From Thermoplasmata archaeon (GTDB lineage Archaea; Thermoplasmatota; E2; DHVEG-1), in NCBI GenBank assembly GCA_003649845.1, contig QMTB01000064.1, positions 1 to 7,800 on the forward strand: DNA of 7,800 nt, given 5' to 3'. This document shows, piece by piece, positions 5,169-7,800 of the stretch. Position 1 is the first letter of the stretch. Each line of letters opens with the position of its first letter. The notes under the pieces were generated by a model, which made no database searches, was not told the origin of the DNA, and saw only the letters and a list, made by a program, of their open reading frames with translations. Both the position numbers and the translations under genes were made by a program.

Positions 5169-6517
5169 AGATATTTTATCAACCATGGATATAAAACGAT
5201 AAACAATATGAAAATAGAGATTGTAAGAGATATATTTTTAACAATCTTCTCTCTCCTCTCTTCTGATAAATTTCCTCCTATCTTTTGAATTGTAACCCTT
5301 ATGATATCTGTAAATAGAAAACCTCCATCTAACGGTATCATAGGTAAAACATTAAATAATGCTACGACTAGATCTAGCCAGAATATCCAATATAGAGTAT
5401 TTACTATACCCCAGAATAAACCTACTGGTAAAACACTAAGGGGACCAGTTATAATATAAGACTGAGTATATGGATATACAATAGGGTTATAACCCATAAA
5501 ATAACCTAAAAAGGGAAGGGAATACAATAATAGGAATCCATTTGAAGTAAAAGGATGTTTCAATACATTTATAAAACCATTAACATATATATTGAAACCT
5601 ACTCCAAGGAAACTTTTATTTATATCAGAAACATTTTTTGTAAACAGGTATTTACTAGCAGCGGTTATATTACTATTATAAGGTCTTCCATTCTGGTAGT
5701 ATGTTATAGGAATAGTTTGATTGACCCTTACATTTTCCATAACCTTGATGAAATCAGATACATTTTTAACAGGTGTATTATTTAGAGATGTAACCACTGA
5801 AGCTGTTTTTAGATTAATCTCATCAGCAGGACTATTATCTACGACATATAGTATATGTACACCTTCGATAGGTTGAACTGCTGATATAAAAACAAAGGAG
5901 AATAAAAGTATAGTTATAAAAGCTATAATAAAATTTGCAGTTGGGCCAGCTGCATATATACGCATACGTTTTATAGGCTCGGTTTCTCTAAGTTGATCTT
6001 CATCTGGTTCAGCAAAGGCTCCAAGAGGTATAATTAGATACAATAAACCAAGGGATTTAAGTTTTAATCTATGGGCACATGTAAGTATCCCATGGGAAAA
6101 CTCATGTGCTACTACAGCAATTATCAAAGCAATGACGATGTATAATAGATAATTTAAAGGTAAAATAGGATTAAGCCCTGGTATAACCAATCCAAATTCT
6201 ATACCTGGTAGATTCTTCTGTTGCTCTGGAGTCCAATTCATAACAGTCCAAGTATTCTCAAATAATAGCATCAAAACTAATATCATCATTGTTATACACA
6301 GTATTATACCAGCTGTTCCAATATGTTTCCATAGTTTCTCTCTACGAGCAATCCTTTTAAGTAGATTAACTCCTTTTTTCGTTCTGAGAAGCAAAGCTGG
6401 GCCATAAAAAGATATACCATATTTTTTAAATAAACCTCTTCTCTCAAATATTAATGCTAATACACCATATATAGTTACTAGGAATAATAGGATCAGTAAT
6501 CCTTCTATTATGCTCAT
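5165..6517 (-). CDS. M50 site-2-protease-type membrane metalloprotease with PDZ-like domain
   Basis: A 450-residue polytopic protein of the intramembrane zinc protease family, which cuts membrane-anchored substrates inside or near the bilayer. Zinc ligands and catalytic glutamate are in HEFSH (H138, E139, H142). The third ligand region is NVLPMIPLDGG (389-399), with D397. The conserved AGPTANF (190-196) lies between. Hydrophobic segments are near residues 1-23, 68-88, 121-143, 151-168, 194-212, about 325-345, 355-375, 378-396 and 426-447. A soluble stretch at about 215-310 has PDZ-like wording (VVDNSPADE, SLNNTPVKNVSDF) and probably faces outside, where it could gate substrates. The ATG is 1 nt after the upstream DUF1015 stop, with GGAG 4 nt before it. 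All active-site residues are present, so activity is expected; the substrate is unknown. Confidence 0.9.
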   Translation of the reverse strand: MSIIEGLLILLFLVTIYGVLALIFERRGLFKKYGISFYGPALLLRTKKGVNLLKRIARREKLWKHIGTAGIILCITMMILVLMLLFENTWTVMNWTPEQQKNLPGIEFGLVIPGLNPILPLNYLLYIVIALIIAVVAHEFSHGILTCAHRLKLKSLGLLYLIIPLGAFAEPDEDQLRETEPIKRMRIYAAGPTANFIIAFITILLFSFVFISAVQPIEGVHILYVVDNSPADEINLKTASVVTSLNNTPVKNVSDFIKVMENVRVNQTIPITYYQNGRPYNSNITAASKYLFTKNVSDINKSFLGVGFNIYVNGFINVLKHPFTSNGFLLLYSLPFLGYFMGYNPIVYPYTQSYIITGPLSVLPVGLFWGIVNTLYWIFWLDLVVALFNVLPMIPLDGGFLFTDIIRVTIQKIGGNLSEERREKIVKNISLTISIFILFIVLYPWLIKYL

Positions 6518-6518
6518 A

Positions 6519-7790
6519 CTACTCCATTTTATATATTACAAGACCTGATAACATTTTAGGTAGGAAATACGTTGACTTCTGAGGCATATGTTCACCTGCT
6601 TCTGCTACTGCTTTTAACTCCTCTATCCTAGTAGGATTCATGAGGAACGATAGATCATATTCTCCGTTATCAACTACTCTAATAGCCTCCTCATCATCTC
6701 TAGTATACTTCACATGTTCCTCTAATATATCTGGTGTTATACCCATTATATTCTCTATTATAATTTTATGAAGAATAGAAACATCAAGTGTCCTCCAAGT
6801 TTTAGATCTATCAGATGCAAATTTATCCATAATTTTTTCATCCTTCAATATTAAAAGATAATATTTATCCCTGGTATATAAGATAAATCTATGTCCTTTA
6901 CCTTCTAGTTTCTCTTTTAAAACCTTGATATCTACTTTTGATTTATATTCTTCAACATCAAAATATTCTCTAACCTCTTCTATAAGTTTATCTATTGGTA
7001 TAGATGATTTAATCAATCTATGAGTTGGTAGTATAGCTAATCCTTCATCTAACATATTTGCTAGTATAACCATTCTATAATCATAGGGTCCGTTTTTACC
7101 AGTTTTTTGCTTCATCTCCTCAGCGTAATCTACAGCTGTTTGATACCTATGATGACCATCAGCAATAAACAAGATTTTATCCTTCAACCAATCTTGTATA
7201 TCTCTAATAGTTTCTTCATCATCTAGAATCCATAGTTTATGAGTAAAAGAATCATATCCTTTAACACTTATAAGAGGTGTATTTATACCTCTATCAATGA
7301 TATTTTGAATGAAATCTTCTTCATCGATATATAATAACTGTATAGGTTCAAGGTTTGCTTTACAAGCTCTTAGAAGATTCAAACGATCTTCTTTTGGTTT
7401 AGATAATGTTTTCTCATGGGCTTTAATAGTTTTATATGTTGGATCAAGTTTCAATAGAATGAAAAACCCTTTCATCATCTTCTTTTGATTTCCAATAGTA
7501 TATTCTATCCTATAAGGATAGATAGCTGGTTTATTAGTTTGAATTAAAATATTCTTTTTAATCCATTCTTCAAAATCCTTTTTAGCTCTAGTATACCTAT
7601 TATTCTCATCTGTATCATCAGGATACTGTTTACCTAGAATCAACCTAACAAAATTATAAAGATGTTTCTCATATAACTCACCCTGCATATCAGGAGAAAT
7701 TATATCATAAGGTGGAGACATCACATCATCTAAACTTCCTATCTTCTCCTTATTATATATAAATCCTCTAAAGGGTGACACTTCTACCAT
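6519..7790 (-). CDS. DUF1015 family protein (COG4198)
   Basis: A 423-residue soluble protein of the DUF1015 family, apparently complete. Family signatures are PFRGF at the N-terminus (6-10), SPPYDIIS (25-32), AHEKTLSKPKEDRLNLLRA (124-142), IADGHHRYQTA (209-219) and LPTHRLI (254-260). The ADGHHRY motif recalls the box II region of the ParB/sulfiredoxin superfamily, whose SerK branch phosphorylates free serine; a small-molecule phosphotransferase role is therefore possible but only inferred. The start is ATG at 7790. The frame stays open for the few remaining upstream bases, but the family begins just before PFR, so this start fits. Only 10 nt of upstream sequence is present and it shows no Shine-Dalgarno, so it may be leaderless. 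It precedes the M50 protease by 1 nt and is therefore coupled to it. Confidence 0.85.
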   Translation of the reverse strand: MVEVSPFRGFIYNKEKIGSLDDVMSPPYDIISPDMQGELYEKHLYNFVRLILGKQYPDDTDENNRYTRAKKDFEEWIKKNILIQTNKPAIYPYRIEYTIGNQKKMMKGFFILLKLDPTYKTIKAHEKTLSKPKEDRLNLLRACKANLEPIQLLYIDEEDFIQNIIDRGINTPLISVKGYDSFTHKLWILDDEETIRDIQDWLKDKILFIADGHHRYQTAVDYAEEMKQKTGKNGPYDYRMVILANMLDEGLAILPTHRLIKSSIPIDKLIEEVREYFDVEEYKSKVDIKVLKEKLEGKGHRFILYTRDKYYLLILKDEKIMDKFASDRSKTWRTLDVSILHKIIIENIMGITPDILEEHVKYTRDDEEAIRVVDNGEYDLSFLMNPTRIEELKAVAEAGEHMPQKSTYFLPKMLSGLVIYKME

Positions 7791-7800
7791 AACTAAAACC

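Noticed and set aside
1..7800. CRISPR array, insertion sequence, tRNA or rRNA
   Set aside because: I found no regularly spaced repeats, transposase, terminal inverted repeats, or cloverleaf in the spacers.

Overview
The window is archaeal and AT-rich (by eye about one third G+C). The evidence is a eukaryote/archaea-type ribosomal protein L10e, the end of a group II (thermosome-type) chaperonin, TATA/BRE-like promoters, AUA- and AGA/AGG-rich codon use, and several TTG starts next to purine-rich Shine-Dalgarno sites. The L10e wording (RENKQATGAGADRVS, then KLPSP near the end) looks euryarchaeal, and Thermoplasmata or a relative is my best guess. That placement is from memory of the family, not from a search.

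Layout, left to right. Bases 2-550 (+) are the 3' end of a long gene cut by the window edge. It ends a divergent thermosome-like subunit and runs in the same frame into a complete glutaredoxin domain with a CPWC active site. Bases 618-3548 (+) form a tight four-gene unit: a radical SAM protein of the COG0731 type, two small membrane proteins that look like the two halves of one ArsP/DUF318-type permease, and a full-length permease of the putative 10-TM heavy-metal exporter type (ArsP_2-like). Gaps and overlaps are +6, -4 and -8 nt, so translation is probably coupled. A 237-bp AT-rich spacer (3549-3785) has no convincing gene but holds a perfect 10-bp hairpin, a competing helix and a possible small structured RNA. 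Bases 3786-4447 (-) are a vapBC toxin-antitoxin pair with a 15-bp perfect palindrome at its promoter. Bases 4662-5168 (+) are rpl10e with a clear promoter. Bases 5165-7790 (-) are a two-gene operon, a DUF1015 protein followed 1 nt later by an M50 site-2-protease-type membrane protease. Its stop codon overlaps the rpl10e stop codon in a shared CTAG.

How the genes may work together. The chaperonin-glutaredoxin protein would bring a dithiol redox centre to a folding chamber. The permease cluster probably forms one or two membrane transporters, with the radical SAM enzyme either making or modifying what is moved or responding to the same stress; the substrate cannot be read from the sequence. VapBC is a self-contained, autoregulated module. 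The DUF1015/M50 pair is tightly coupled in translation, but its joint function is unknown.

The most unusual item is the chaperonin-glutaredoxin fusion. The reading frame is open from the left edge, so a gene call starting at the first ATG (position 89) would hide the fusion.
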